This document shows, piece after piece, positions 1-8,831 of a DNA stretch of 64,000 nucleotides. Position 1 is the first letter of the stretch, and the number at the start of each line of letters is the position of its first letter. This DNA is from Streptomyces varsoviensis (GTDB lineage Bacteria; Actinomycetota; Actinomycetes; Streptomycetales; Streptomycetaceae), in assembly GCF_000718635.1 (NCBI RefSeq), contig NZ_JOBF01000005.1, positions 62,001 to 126,000 of the forward strand, in the 5' to 3' direction. Position numbers and translations under genes: made by a program. The notes below the pieces were generated by a model. That model was not told where the DNA came from, ran no database searches, and saw nothing but the letters and a program-made list of their open reading frames with translations.

Positions 1-1278
1 GATCCGCTGCCAGTGCTGGTGGGCCTTGTCCATGCCGGGGAGGGCCGGGTCGCTGACGAAGACGGCCGAGGCCCGTTCCTGATAGGTGATCAGGAGGACG
101 GAGAGGGGGACTCCGGGCGGCAGGGCGGTCACGCCGTCCACCGCGTGCACGGGGTCGTCGCGCCACCGCAGGGGGTTGCGGAGCACGAAGTTGGAGCACA
201 GCACGGCGGCCCGTTCCGGGCTGAGGAAGGCGCGCGCCGACAGGTCCATGAGCCGTGGCGGCAGGCTGCGGACCAGCCGCTGCGAGCCCCGGACGAGTCG
301 CCGCACCGCCGCCCGGCGGGCCGGGGACTTCAGCGGCGCGGTGCCCCGGAGCGTGGCGGCGAAGACCTGTTCGGGGGAGGCTTCCTGGCCCGGCAGCATC
401 AGCCGGCCGCTCACGACGTGGTTCCCCAGGATGTCGGCCTCGCCGGGGCTCCGGAGGTTGACGGCTACGTTCATGGGGACGCCGCGCCCGTACGCGTGTG
501 GGGCGTACTCGGCGAGCCACGCGCCCGTGACCCGTGCGAGCGCCGCGATGTAGGCGTCATTGCAGGTGCCGCCGTAGGGGCGGGCTCCGTCGCGCAGCGC
601 GTCGCGGGGCACGTCGGCCCAGGCGTAGGCGCGCTTGGCCGAGAACGGGTGGTCCGGATGGGGCCAGACCCCGGACTTGGCGGTGGCACCGGCGAGGAGG
701 CGGGCCGCCACGACCGCGTGCCGGGCCGTCCCGCCGGGGCTCCCCTCCAGGCCGCGCGCCACGGCGGAGGACCGCTCGGGCGGCAGCGCCCCGGGGCCGA
801 ACAGCGCCTCCACGGCGTGGGCGACCCCGCCCATGTCCAGCACGCCATGGCTGACGCGGTAGACGAGCGCGTAACGGCCGGGCGCGTAGCCGTACAACAG
901 CGTCATGTCCCACGGCGGCCCGCCCCGCGGGAACTCGGCATCCGCGAGACCGCTCACCGCGTCCTCCACCGCGCCACCGCCCGGCAGCTCCAGCCCCCGC
1001 ACATGCGCGGCCAGATCCAGCGGCAACCGCGCCCAACGGGGGCCCCGGCCACGGTCGTTGCCGTTGCCATTGCCATTGCCGCTGCCGATGGCCCCGCCGA
1101 TGGCCGCCGAGAGGGCGGGAATGCAGCGCGCCCGCTCGGCGATATGGGCCCGCAACTCGGGCAGGCTCAACGGTTCGCCGGTGAAGTGGAGAACTATCCC
1201 GATCTTCAGTATCTGCGTGTGCATGACGCAGTCCAGTGGAGAAGGACGGTGGTGATCGCGGCTGCCCAACAGACCCAT
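1..1278 (-). CDS. WS/DGAT-like acyltransferase, 3' end missing
   Basis: The first 426 residues are visible; the gene runs off the left edge. The start MGLLGSRDHH is followed by SPLDCVMHTQ, which matches the Ser-Pro-Leu-Asp start of wax ester synthase/diacylglycerol acyltransferases, and AAGAAGG lies about 7 nt upstream of this ATG. The family joins acyl-CoA to long-chain alcohols or diacylglycerol in lipid storage. The catalytic HHxxxDG motif appears as SHGVLDM (His144, Asp148): the second His and the Asp are kept, but the first His is Ser and the Gly is Met. A Gly/Asn-rich run (GNGNGNGND, about residue 68-76) interrupts the N-terminal domain. The degenerate motif leaves the true acceptor open; another condensation-type acyltransferase is possible. 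Confidence 0.6.
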   Translation of the reverse strand, partial: MGLLGSRDHHRPSPLDCVMHTQILKIGIVLHFTGEPLSLPELRAHIAERARCIPALSAAIGGAIGSGNGNGNGNDRGRGPRWARLPLDLAAHVRGLELPGGGAVEDAVSGLADAEFPRGGPPWDMTLLYGYAPGRYALVYRVSHGVLDMGGVAHAVEALFGPGALPPERSSAVARGLEGSPGGTARHAVVAARLLAGATAKSGVWPHPDHPFSAKRAYAWADVPRDALRDGARPYGGTCNDAYIAALARVTGAWLAEYAPHAYGRGVPMNVAVNLRSPGEADILGNHVVSGRLMLPGQEASPEQVFAATLRGTAPLKSPARRAAVRRLVRGSQRLVRSLPPRLMDLSARAFLSPERAAVLCSNFVLRNPLRWRDDPVHAVDGVTALPPGVPLSVLLITYQERASAVFVSDPALPGMDKAHQHWQRI

Positions 1279-1649
1279 CAGACCCTTCTTCCCGCGCCTC
1301 TTCCCGCGCCCGGGGGCACCGAGGACCTGGCGCCGTTTGGGTCATTTCCACGGATGATCGCCGTGAAACAGCTCTTTTACGGGAGAAGTCGGATTCGTCA
1401 TCAGAATCACCCCGAGGAGTCGCCCCAACATCACACAGCCCGGCCCGCAGCCAGCCCCACCCCTGGCCACCACGGAGCACAGCAAGTCCCATCCCTGGCC
1501 ACCACGAGCACTGCTCCGCCGGAGTGGTGGGCGGGCTTGGGGCGCGCTGTTCGCACCTACACCCGGCCGGCGGCCCACGGCGACCTCCAAGCTCCGCTCT
1601 TGGGAGCAGCCTGTCGGGCCCACAGCCGCCAGATCGATTGGCGGATCAG
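1279..1649. other. intergenic, no gene seen
   Basis: There is no convincing reading frame in these 371 bases. They hold two near copies of CCCTGGCCACCACG (about 1462 and 1493) and a small inverted repeat, CACGG/CCGTG, near 1350. The promoter of the leftward acyltransferase gene should lie at the left end, but I cannot place it. Confidence 0.4.
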
Positions 1650-2540
1650 CTACCGGGCTGGAGCCGCCTGGCGGGTGGGGACGCTCGCGCGGGCGAGGAC
1701 GGACAACTCGAACGGGCGGAGCGCGTCGGTACGTTCCCACTCTGCGGGGTCGATCATCTCGCGTTGCCGGGCGTACTCGATCGGCTGGAGCCGGTGCTCA
1801 AGCAGGAGGGCGTCCATCTGCTCGATGCTGAGGAACGTGCGCCAGGGCTCGCCCTGCTCGGCCGCCGCCGCCATGACCAGCTCCGCATACGACTGACCTG
1901 CCTCGTCGCGGAGTCCGGCGGGGAGGAGGTGCTCCACGATGAGCTCTGTGCCGGGCGCGAAGCCGCTGATGACGGCCAGAGTCTGCCTGATCGCCTGCGA
2001 GGTCAGGTACATCGTGACCCCGAGCCAGCCGACGAGCGAGGGGCGACCCGGGTCGAAGCCGGCCCGGACGAGGTGATCGGTAAGTGACCGGGCGGACTCC
2101 TTCTCGAAGTCGACCGGGACGAAGAAAGCGGACGGTGGCACCGTCGTCCCCGTCTCGGCCAGCAGCGCCCGCTTCCAGTGCTGGGTCGCCGGCTCGTCCA
2201 CCTCGAACACCCGGACGGCGTCGGCAAGTTCCGACCGATAGGCGAAGGAGTCCAGCCCCGCACCGAGGAGCACGTACTGGTCGACGCCCCGCCCGGCCAG
2301 CTCGGCCAGTCGGTCCTCGACGTAACGGCTACGGGTAACGGCCGTCGTCCGCGCACCGGACAGGACCGGGTGCCCGCCATAGGACCGGTGGTAGCCGAGG
2401 AGTTCTTCAGCACGCTCACCGAGGAAGGTCTGCGCCAGGGTGTCGGTGAAGATCGGGGGACTCTCGTCGACGAGGAGGTGCGCCGCGCGTGCCGCGGCCG
2501 ACATGAGAGCTGTCTGGCTGGGTTGACCCTTGTTCATCAT
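1650..2540 (-). CDS. SAM-dependent methyltransferase, LCM (TIGR00027/PF04072) family
   Basis: A 296-aa class I methyltransferase of the leucine-carboxyl-methyltransferase-like family that is abundant in actinomycetes. Seen directly: the N-terminal SQTALMSAAARAAH block, TRSRYVEDRL, and the SAM-binding loop VLLGAGLDSFAYR followed by the acidic VFEVDEP, then GVTMYLT. These are the diagnostic blocks in the usual order and at the usual total length. The substrate is unknown; some relatives methylate polyketides or carboxylates. Three starts are possible (2552, 2540, 2537) and none has a clear ribosome site, so a leaderless transcript is plausible. I chose the ATG ATG pair at 2540/2537 because the conserved region begins just after it. 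Confidence 0.75.
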   Translation of the reverse strand: MMNKGQPSQTALMSAAARAAHLLVDESPPIFTDTLAQTFLGERAEELLGYHRSYGGHPVLSGARTTAVTRSRYVEDRLAELAGRGVDQYVLLGAGLDSFAYRSELADAVRVFEVDEPATQHWKRALLAETGTTVPPSAFFVPVDFEKESARSLTDHLVRAGFDPGRPSLVGWLGVTMYLTSQAIRQTLAVISGFAPGTELIVEHLLPAGLRDEAGQSYAELVMAAAAEQGEPWRTFLSIEQMDALLLEHRLQPIEYARQREMIDPAEWERTDALRPFELSVLARASVPTRQAAPAR

Positions 2541-2826
2541 GATGGCGGACATTAACCCAACAATTTGACAGAATATCACAAAAGCAAAACTTTCGGAAGG
2601 GCTTCCGAGTCCTGTTTTGGTAACGAATGCGACCTCCGCAAGAAGGCCAACGACCAAATGTCGCCCGGTCAATTACGGGACGACCTACGGGGCAGAACCA
2701 CTAGCTTCACCCCGCCCTGGAGCCCCCTTTAGACGCCGTCGTTGCATTTAGCGCCGACGGGCAGCGTTCGGGCGCGAAGACTGCGGAGCGTCTGGTCCCG
2801 GACAGGCTATGGGAGCTGTTTCAGCG

Positions 2827-2906
2827 GGTGGTGCCAATGGCGGCGCCAGTGCGTCCGTACGGCGGCGGTGGTGCCGGTGGCGGCGCCAGTGCGTCCGTAC
2901 GGCGGC
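2827..2906. repeat. 40-bp tandem duplication
   Basis: Two adjacent 40-base copies (2827-2866 and 2867-2906) differ at two positions. Each holds GGCGCCAGTGCGTCCGTACG. They lie in the 417-base gap between the methyltransferase start and the end of the small Cys-rich gene; nothing else was recognised in that gap. Confidence 0.85.
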
Positions 2907-2957
2907 GGCCGACAGCGTTACGGAGAACGGTAGGCACTGACCGCGGTCTTGTTCGGG

Positions 2958-3224
2958 TCAACGCCATTCGGGAGGCAAGTCGGCCATCTGCTTCAGCAGG
3001 TCCCAACCTTCCGGCTTGTCCTCTGGGTGAAACCACGGCGCACCCTGGCCTATCCAGTACCCCCGCAGCTCACGCACGCCTTCCAGCAGGTTGTCATTGA
3101 GGCCGGACTGGGCTGCGCACGCACGGCAGATCACGCTGCAGGCGCATCCGTTCACCCATCGAGGTTCGCCTTCGTCATATCCGCAGACCCGGCAGATGGT
3201 CTCGATCTCGTCTTCCATGCTCAT
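2958..3224 (-). CDS. small Cys-rich protein, putative zinc knuckle
   Basis: An 88-aa conserved-looking protein of unknown function. It starts MSMEDEIETICRVCGYDE and carries C-x2-C (CRVC) and a later CACSVICRAC stretch, so four or more Cys could hold one metal ion. The rest is acidic and Trp-rich (GYWIGQGAPWF, LPPEWR). It resembles the Streptomyces hypothetical proteins with a CxVCG-x-D-x-GE-P-W start and a later CPCC. The start could also be the ATG two codons on at 3218. It lies 112 bp from the end of the TetR gene on the same strand, and no partner is evident. Confidence 0.6.
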   Translation of the reverse strand: MSMEDEIETICRVCGYDEGEPRWVNGCACSVICRACAAQSGLNDNLLEGVRELRGYWIGQGAPWFHPEDKPEGWDLLKQMADLPPEWR

Positions 3225-3336
3225 CTCGGCAGAAATCTATTGGCAGGCACCAAACGCAACAACGCGTTGACGCGCGCATATGGGAGCCGTCGAATGCGGC
3301 CCGGAAGAAGCCCGGGGCGGGCGGCAGGCCGTACGT

Positions 3337-4110
3337 TCACCGGCGGTCCGGGTGGTTGGCGCCCCGGTGGCCGGCGTCCGGGGCCGGTGCGGCGGCAGGG
3401 TTCCGGGCAGCGGCAGGGTTCCGGGCGGCGGCAGGGCCCCGGGCGGCGACAGGGGCCCGGGTGGCGACAGGGCTCGGTACGGCGTCCGTGGGGAGCGGAT
3501 CGCGGTGGTCGGTGCGCAGGCCGTCGAGGGAGACGCGGAGCAGCCTGTTCCACATCTGGGGGCGGCACTGGTCGGTGAGATGGACGGCGTGTCCCAGTGA
3601 GACCAGCAGGAGCAGCAGGTCGTCGGTGGTCACGTCGGGACGCAGCAGCCCGGCGGCCGCGGCGCGGGCGCACAGTTCGTCGATGACGAGGCGAAGCTGC
3701 TGGATGCCCTCCAGGTTGGGGGACGACCAGGTCAGCGCGAAGTTCTCCATGATCGCGCATTGGCGTGCGTACCCGGTCAGGGCCTGCTCGTAGAACTCGG
3801 TCAGCGCCGCCCAGGGGTCCTCGGCGTCGATCGCCGCGCGGCGCGCGGACTCCGCCCATTCGGTGAATTCGTTGCGCAGGACCGTCTGGACGAGATCTTC
3901 CTTCTTCGGGAAGTGCCGGTAGAGGGTGCCCATACCCACCCCGCTACGGCGCGCGATCTCCCGTACGTCCACCGCGGTGCCCTGCGCGGCCAGCACTTCG
4001 GAGGCCGCCTCGATGATCGCCTCGCGGTTGCGGATCGCGTCCACGCGCGGCGCACGGCGCCGGGCGGTCTGCTCCGGCCGTTCGGCCACTGCTCGTTCAG
4101 CCTCTGCCAT
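3337..4110 (-). CDS. TetR-family repressor with repeat-rich C-terminal tail
   Basis: A 257-aa regulator. The helix-turn-helix is clear near residues 35-80 (AIIEAASEVLAAQGTAVDVREIARRS, then GVGMGTLYRHFPKKEDL). A typical TetR ligand domain follows to about residue 190, and then a low-complexity tail of Ala/Pro/Arg repeats (RNPAAARNPAAAPAPD) encoded by GC-rich tandem DNA. The start at 4110 has no obvious ribosome site; 4122 is the alternative. It is divergent from the Ddn-like gene at 4200, with two palindromes between them, so it very likely represses itself and that operon. A transposon now cuts the operon away (see 4214-9944). Ligand unknown. Confidence 0.85.
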   Translation of the reverse strand: MAEAERAVAERPEQTARRRAPRVDAIRNREAIIEAASEVLAAQGTAVDVREIARRSGVGMGTLYRHFPKKEDLVQTVLRNEFTEWAESARRAAIDAEDPWAALTEFYEQALTGYARQCAIMENFALTWSSPNLEGIQQLRLVIDELCARAAAAGLLRPDVTTDDLLLLLVSLGHAVHLTDQCRPQMWNRLLRVSLDGLRTDHRDPLPTDAVPSPVATRAPVAARGPAAARNPAAARNPAAAPAPDAGHRGANHPDRR

Positions 4111-4135
4111 GCGGCCGAGCATATCGGCCTTATCC

Positions 4136-4180
4136 GGAGCACGCGCTCCACCTCGTGCTACTTTGTGGAGCACCTGCTCC
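4136..4180. promoter_or_regulatory. two palindromic operators of the divergent TetR regulator
   Basis: GGAGC-acgc-GCTCC at 4136-4149 and GGAGCA-cc-TGCTCC at 4167-4180 are inverted repeats of the same core with centres 31 bp apart. They fill the short divergent interval between the TetR start and the ATG at 4200. A possible -10 (TACTTT, about 4159) lies between them. This is the layout of a TetR operator pair. Confidence 0.7.
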
Positions 4181-4199
4181 GCTTAGCGAAGGAGACGCC

Positions 4200-4213
4200 A
4201 TGCCAGACCCCTC
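4200..4213 (+). pseudogene. 5' stub of the Ddn-like gene, cut by the transposon
   Basis: ATG CCA GAC CCC TC is preceded by GGAG (4191-4194) at good spacing, so this is a genuine translation start. The Tn3-family left end begins at 4214 and stops the gene after four codons. The remainder of the gene resumes at 9945. Confidence 0.75.
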
Positions 4214-4250
4214 GGGGTGCCGGTAAGAACGCTGTCACCAGCCGCAAACG
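4214..4250. repeat. left terminal inverted repeat of the Tn3-family element
   Basis: Begins GGGGTGCCGGTAAGAACGCT and continues to CAAACG. All 37 bases are identical to the reverse complement of 9908-9944. Confidence 0.95.
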
Positions 4251-4340
4251 GCGGTGATCTTGCGAGGGTGTCACTCGTGTGGGTGAGTCCGAGGCCGTAC
4301 GGCTGCGGCGGGTGAAGCTCTGCGAGGACGATCGTCGACC

Positions 4341-7300
4341 GTGGCCCGTACTCCGCTGGACCTGGATGAACTCGTCGAACACTGGACGCTCTTGAAGGAC
4401 GAGCAGGCGCTCGTGTCCGGCAAGCGTGGTGCGACGCGCCTGGGCTTCGCCGTGCTGCTGAAGTTCTATACGCAGTACGGCCGGTTTCCCCGGGGCCGCG
4501 CCGAGTTGGCGGGTGAGGCGGTGGAGTTCATCGCCCGGCAGGTGCAGGTACCCGCCTCGGAGCTGGGCTTCTACGACTGGACGGGCCGCACGGTCGAGTA
4601 CCACCGCGCGCAGATCCGGGAGCACCTCGGGTTCCGTGAGTGCAGCGTCGCGGATGCGGAGAAGCTGACGGCGTATCTGGCCGAGCACGTCGCGCACAAG
4701 GAACGCAGGCCCGAGCAGGTCCGGGTGGAACTGCTGGCCCGCTGCCGCACGGAGAGCATCGAGCCGCCCACGGCGGGCCGGTGCGACCGCATTGTGGGGG
4801 CCGCTCTGCGGGCGGCTGAGGAGTCGCTGACGGCCCTGATCTCCTCTCGGCTGACCGTGGAGAGCGTGGAGCGGATCGTGGCGCTGGTGGCCGGCGGCGT
4901 CGACCAGGACGATGCCGGACCCGGGGGTGGCGGTACGGAGGGCGAGGACGCGCCGCCGGTGCTGGCGAAGGTGAAGGAAGCGCCGGGCAACGTGAGCCTG
5001 GAGACGATGCTGACCGAGATCGACAAGCTCCTGGCGGTGCGGGCGATCGGCCTGCCACGGGATCTGTTCATCGACGTCGCGCCGAAGGTGGTGGCTGGCT
5101 GGCGGGCGCGGGCCGCGGTGGAGTCGCCTTCCCACCTGCGGACGCACCCGGTGCCGCTGCGGGTCACCTTGCTGGCCGCGCTGCTGCACGAGCGGGAGCG
5201 GGAGATCACCGACACGCTGGTGGAGCTGCTGATCTCCACGGTGCACCGGATCGGTGCGCGGGCGGAGAGGAAGGTCACCGAGCAGCTCATCAACGCGTTC
5301 AAGAAGGTGTCGGGCAAGGAGAACATCCTCTTCAAGCTCGCCGAGGCGTCGCTCGGCACCCCGGAGGGAACCGTGCGGCAGGTCGTGTTCCCGGCGGTGT
5401 CCGGGGGCGAGGCGACGCTGCGGGAGCTGGTGCACGAGTTCAAGACCCGAGGGCCGGTCTACCGGCGCACGGTGCAGACCACGTTGAAGGCGTCGTACAC
5501 CAATCACTACCGGCGCGGGCTGATCAGGCTGCTGGACGTGCTGGAGTTCCGTTCCTCCAACCACACACACCGGCCGGTGATCGAGGCGTTGGCGCTGGTG
5601 GCGCGGTACGCGAGCGCGGGGAACACCACGTACTACCCGCTGGGCGAGACGGTGCCGGTCCACAAGGCGATGGGCGGGGACTGGGCGGAGGTCGTGCACC
5701 GCACCGACAAGCGGGGCCGACGCCGGGTGGTGCGCATGGTCTACGAGGTCGTCGCCTTCCAGGCCCTGCGCGATCAGCTCAAGTGCAAGGAGATCTGGGT
5801 GGTCGGCGCCGACAAGTGGCGCAACCCGGACGAGGACCTGCCGTCCGACTTCGAGGCCCGGCGGGCGGAGAACTATCGGGAGCTGCGCAAGCCGCTGGAC
5901 GCCGCGGTGTTCGTCGACGAGCTGCGGGGGCAGATGACGGCCGAGCTGACCCTGCTCAACGACCAGATGCCGAAGCTGTCCTGGCTGGACATTGCCGAGC
6001 GGAAGTCGGGGGCGATCCGGCTTACGGCGGCCGAGGCCCAGCCCGAGCCGCGCAACCTGCGCAGGGTCAAGGCCGAGGTGCAGAGGCGTTGGGGCATCGT
6101 GCCGCTCGTCGACATGCTGAAGGAAGCGGTGCTGCGGACCGGCTGCCTGGACGCGGTCACCTCTGTCTCGGGCGGCGGCAGCCTCGCGCCTGAGGTGCTG
6201 GCCGAACGCCTGCTGCTGGTGATCTACGCGTACGGCACGAACACCGGGATCAAGGCCGTGGCGTCCGGCGGCCACGGCCACACCGAGGATGAACTGCGCT
6301 ACGTGCGCCGCCGCTACCTGTCGGCGGAGGCCGCCCGCGCCATCGCCGTCCAGATCGCGAACGCCACCTTTGCCGCCCGCAGCACCGAGTTGTGGGGTCA
6401 GGGCTCGACCGCGGTCGCCTCCGACTCCACGCACGTGCGTGCCTACGACCAGAACCTGTTCACGGAGTGGCACTCGCGCTACGGCGGCCGTGGGGTGCTC
6501 ATCTACTGGCACGTGGAGAAGAAGTCGCTGGCCATCCACTCTCAGCTGATCAACTGCACCGCGTCCGAGGTCGCCGCGATGATCGAGGGCGCGATGCGGC
6601 ACGGCACCACCATGGACGTGGAGGCCAACTACACAGACAGCCATGGCCAGTCGGAAATCGGGTTCGGCGTCACGAGGCTGCTGAACTTCGACCTGCTGCC
6701 GAGGATCAAGCGGATCAACAAGGTGAAGCTGTACCGGCCGGTGGCCGGCGAACCGGACGCCTACCCGCAGCTGACCCCGGCACTGACCCGTCCAATCCGC
6801 TGGGAACTCATCGCCCAGCAGTACGACCAGATGATCAAGTACGCCACCGCGATCCGGACCCGTACCGCGTCCACCGAGGCGATCCTGCGCCGCTTCACCC
6901 GCAACGCCTCCCACCCCACCTACGCGGCGATGCTGGAGGTCGGCCGCGCCCAGAAAACCATCTTCGTGGCCCGCTACCTGCGGCTACGGGATCTCCAGCG
7001 GGACATCGAGGAGGGCCTGAACGTGATGGAGTCCTCCAACGGCGCGAACTCCGTGATCGCCTACGGCAAGGGCGGTGAGATCGCCTCGAACCGGCGCGAC
7101 GAGCAGGAGATGTTCGTGCTGTGCCTGCGGATTCTGCAATCGGCCCTGGTCTACGTGAACACCCTCATGCTCCAGGACATCCTCGGCGAACCGGAGTGGG
7201 CCGACCTCCTCACGCGAGCCGACCGGCGCGGCCTGACCCCGCTGTTCTGGTCCCATGTCCGGCCCTACGGCGAGGTAAATCTCGACATGGGCGCGCGCCT

Positions 7301-7379
7301 CGACCTTGCCGCGGCAACCATTCCCCGCCCCCGGGCCCCTGCCGACAGGGCCGAGCGAGCAACCGTGGCGGACGAATGA
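4341..7379 (+). CDS. tnpA: Tn3-family transposase TnpA
   Basis: 1012 aa, the normal length for Tn3 transposases. The N-terminal DUF4158-type region (LDLDELVEHWTLLKDEQALV, TRLGFAVLLKFYTQYGRFP) binds the terminal repeats. The C-terminal DDE nuclease region shows ASDSTHVRAYDQNLFTEWHS (first Asp), ANYTDSHGQSEIGFG (second Asp) and GKGGEIASNRRDEQEMFVL with LVYVNTLMLQ (the Glu region). It cuts the transposon ends and makes a cointegrate. The start is GTG at 4341, 90 bp inside the left end, with only a weak ribosome site. The frame is unbroken and all catalytic blocks are present, so the enzyme looks functional. Confidence 0.95.
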   Translation: MARTPLDLDELVEHWTLLKDEQALVSGKRGATRLGFAVLLKFYTQYGRFPRGRAELAGEAVEFIARQVQVPASELGFYDWTGRTVEYHRAQIREHLGFRECSVADAEKLTAYLAEHVAHKERRPEQVRVELLARCRTESIEPPTAGRCDRIVGAALRAAEESLTALISSRLTVESVERIVALVAGGVDQDDAGPGGGGTEGEDAPPVLAKVKEAPGNVSLETMLTEIDKLLAVRAIGLPRDLFIDVAPKVVAGWRARAAVESPSHLRTHPVPLRVTLLAALLHEREREITDTLVELLISTVHRIGARAERKVTEQLINAFKKVSGKENILFKLAEASLGTPEGTVRQVVFPAVSGGEATLRELVHEFKTRGPVYRRTVQTTLKASYTNHYRRGLIRLLDVLEFRSSNHTHRPVIEALALVARYASAGNTTYYPLGETVPVHKAMGGDWAEVVHRTDKRGRRRVVRMVYEVVAFQALRDQLKCKEIWVVGADKWRNPDEDLPSDFEARRAENYRELRKPLDAAVFVDELRGQMTAELTLLNDQMPKLSWLDIAERKSGAIRLTAAEAQPEPRNLRRVKAEVQRRWGIVPLVDMLKEAVLRTGCLDAVTSVSGGGSLAPEVLAERLLLVIYAYGTNTGIKAVASGGHGHTEDELRYVRRRYLSAEAARAIAVQIANATFAARSTELWGQGSTAVASDSTHVRAYDQNLFTEWHSRYGGRGVLIYWHVEKKSLAIHSQLINCTASEVAAMIEGAMRHGTTMDVEANYTDSHGQSEIGFGVTRLLNFDLLPRIKRINKVKLYRPVAGEPDAYPQLTPALTRPIRWELIAQQYDQMIKYATAIRTRTASTEAILRRFTRNASHPTYAAMLEVGRAQKTIFVARYLRLRDLQRDIEEGLNVMESSNGANSVIAYGKGGEIASNRRDEQEMFVLCLRILQSALVYVNTLMLQDILGEPEWADLLTRADRRGLTPLFWSHVRPYGEVNLDMGARLDLAAATIPRPRAPADRAERATVADE

Positions 7380-7461
7380 ACTCGGGCTGGACCGCAAAAC
7401 CATGTTCAACCAGCTCAAGAAGTCAGCCCAGTGGGGCGATCTGTTCGAAGGAGGAATGCGC

Positions 7462-8397
7462 GTGTCGGTTAATGACTGTGGTGCCGAGTCCGTATGGCTG
7501 GTGTTCGGACCCGGGCTCGACCAGAACCGGACGTCGGAGGAGTTGAAGGATGGCTTCCGTGCCCGGTTCGGGAAGGCGTGCGAGATGGTGCGCATGCAGG
7601 ACCTGTTCCTGGGAGTCATTGCGGGGCGGCTGTCCCTGTTCGACGGCCAGGGCCGGGAACTCGCCGCGCCGCGGGTGGCCTACGCGCGGCTGTCGACGCC
7701 GGTACTGTCCCTAGAGCGGGAGATCACACTGCTCCGGCACCTGGAGGCCATGGGCACCGTTCTGGTGAACCCGATCTCCTCGGTACTCAGCTGCGCCAAC
7801 AAGTTCTGGCATCTGCAGGACCTGGCCGCTGCCGGAATCCCGGTTCCTGACACCCGCACTCATCTGGACGCCACGCTGGAGTCGCTGGTCGCGAGCGGCA
7901 TGCCCGAGCCGTGCGTGGTCAAGGCCGTACGTGGCCACCGCGGCAAGCAGGTCTTCCTAGCCCCCGACGCCGCTATGCTCCAGGGCGTCATGGGCAGTCT
8001 GCGCACCGAGGTTCCTTATCTCATGCAGGACTATATTGCTTCCTCCCACGGCCGGTCCTTGCGAGTGGTGGTCGTGGACGGGCGGGCAGTGGCGGCGCAG
8101 TCACATCGGGCCACCGGCGGGCGCATGGTCTCGAACCTGGCCCAGGGTGCAGAGGTCACCGTCTGCCCAGGCCAGTACCCTCGCGGCGAGGAACTGGCGA
8201 TCGAGGCAGCGCGGATCCTGGGCATTAGAGTTGCCGGCGTCGACCTGATGTTCCTGCCCAGCGGTGAGTTCCTGGTCTGCGAAGTCAACCCCAACGTCAC
8301 CTGGAACGCCGACCTCACCACAGTCACCCCCGCCATCGTCACCGCCTGCAACGAACTGCTGCAGACGGGGGCAGCAATGCAACCCGATTCGGTCTGA
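7462..8397 (+). CDS. RimK-like ATP-grasp ligase, transposon cargo
   Basis: 311 aa from a GTG 7 nt after AAGGAGG; the ATG at 7456 is too close to that ribosome site. The protein reads as a RimK/GshB-type ATP-grasp enzyme: an N-terminal alpha/beta region (about 1-100), the strand PCVVKAVRGHRGKQVFL with the ATP Lys, YLMQDYIASSHGRSLRVVVVDG, and the metal site GVDLMFLPSGEFLVCEVNPN, where Asp, Glu and Asn bind Mg-ATP. Such enzymes join a carboxylate to an amine (peptides, Glu tails on proteins, amino-acid ligation). It follows tnpA by 82 bp on the same strand and may share its transcript. No precursor peptide gene or partner enzyme lies beside it, so the substrate is unknown. Some runs are less GC-rich than the neighbours. 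Confidence 0.75.
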   Translation: MSVNDCGAESVWLVFGPGLDQNRTSEELKDGFRARFGKACEMVRMQDLFLGVIAGRLSLFDGQGRELAAPRVAYARLSTPVLSLEREITLLRHLEAMGTVLVNPISSVLSCANKFWHLQDLAAAGIPVPDTRTHLDATLESLVASGMPEPCVVKAVRGHRGKQVFLAPDAAMLQGVMGSLRTEVPYLMQDYIASSHGRSLRVVVVDGRAVAAQSHRATGGRMVSNLAQGAEVTVCPGQYPRGEELAIEAARILGIRVAGVDLMFLPSGEFLVCEVNPNVTWNADLTTVTPAIVTACNELLQTGAAMQPDSV

Positions 8398-8503
8398 CGC
8401 CCCCTGCCGCAGCTCACGCCCGCATACCCGGAGAGGCCGACCTGTACCTGAACACCGTTGTCCGGTCTCAACCAAGGTGACCCACGATCACGGCCTGACC
8501 TGC

Positions 8504-8562
8504 GGTGGTTCAGGTTGAGTGAGACGTTCCGTACGGCGGCGTCTCACTCAACCTGAACCACC
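8504..8562. repeat. perfect 23-bp inverted repeat (long hairpin) inside the transposon
   Basis: The arms at 8504-8526 (beginning GGTGGTTCAGGTTGAGTG) and 8540-8562 are exact complements around a 13-base loop containing CCGTACGG. There is no T-run, so it is either a strong terminator for tnpA and the cargo gene or a recombinase or accessory site. Partial GTCTCAACC copies lie on both sides (about 8464 and 8611). Confidence 0.85.
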
Positions 8563-8700
8563 ACCGCGAACTCTGAAACCGGCGCGGGCCGAGGGCCTGC
8601 GACGTCTCAACCGACCTGGGCCATCAAGGGCAGATGGTCCGGATCGACTGCGACTGGCCCACGTTCAGCGAGACCGGACAACCGTGCCGTCAGGGTGGGA

Positions 8701-8808
8701 TGCCGCAGTAAATGCCGGATTTACTGCGGCAGGGCCTCTACGGTGATCATCGCGACCTGCGGCGGGGCATCCCGGCCGCCGGGGCGAGGTGTACGCATTT
8801 ACTGCGAC
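8701..8808. promoter_or_regulatory. putative internal recombination site (irs) of the TnpI-type recombinase
   Basis: TGCCGCAGTAAAT (8701-8713) and ATTTACTGCGGCA (8719-8731) form a perfect inverted repeat around GCCGG. A third copy, ATTTACTGCGACA (8796-8808, 12 of 13 bases), lies 77 bp on, and a weaker half-site CTGCGGC is near 8758. A core inverted repeat with accessory direct copies just upstream of the recombinase gene is the layout of the Tn4430 irs. The recombinase start is at 8832. Confidence 0.65.
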
Positions 8809-8831
8809 AGAGCCGGAGGGGCGGGACAGGT

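Noticed and set aside
13..1896. Long open frame on the + strand over the acyltransferase and methyltransferase
   Set aside because: It is antisense to both, has no domain, and the minus-strand frames carry clear family motifs.
4158..6914. 918-codon open frame on the minus strand
   Set aside because: Antisense to the transposase; an effect of high GC third positions.
7306..7461. In-frame extension of the ATP-grasp gene into the tnpA end
   Set aside because: The strong ribosome site fits GTG 7462; the extension overlaps tnpA and has no family match.
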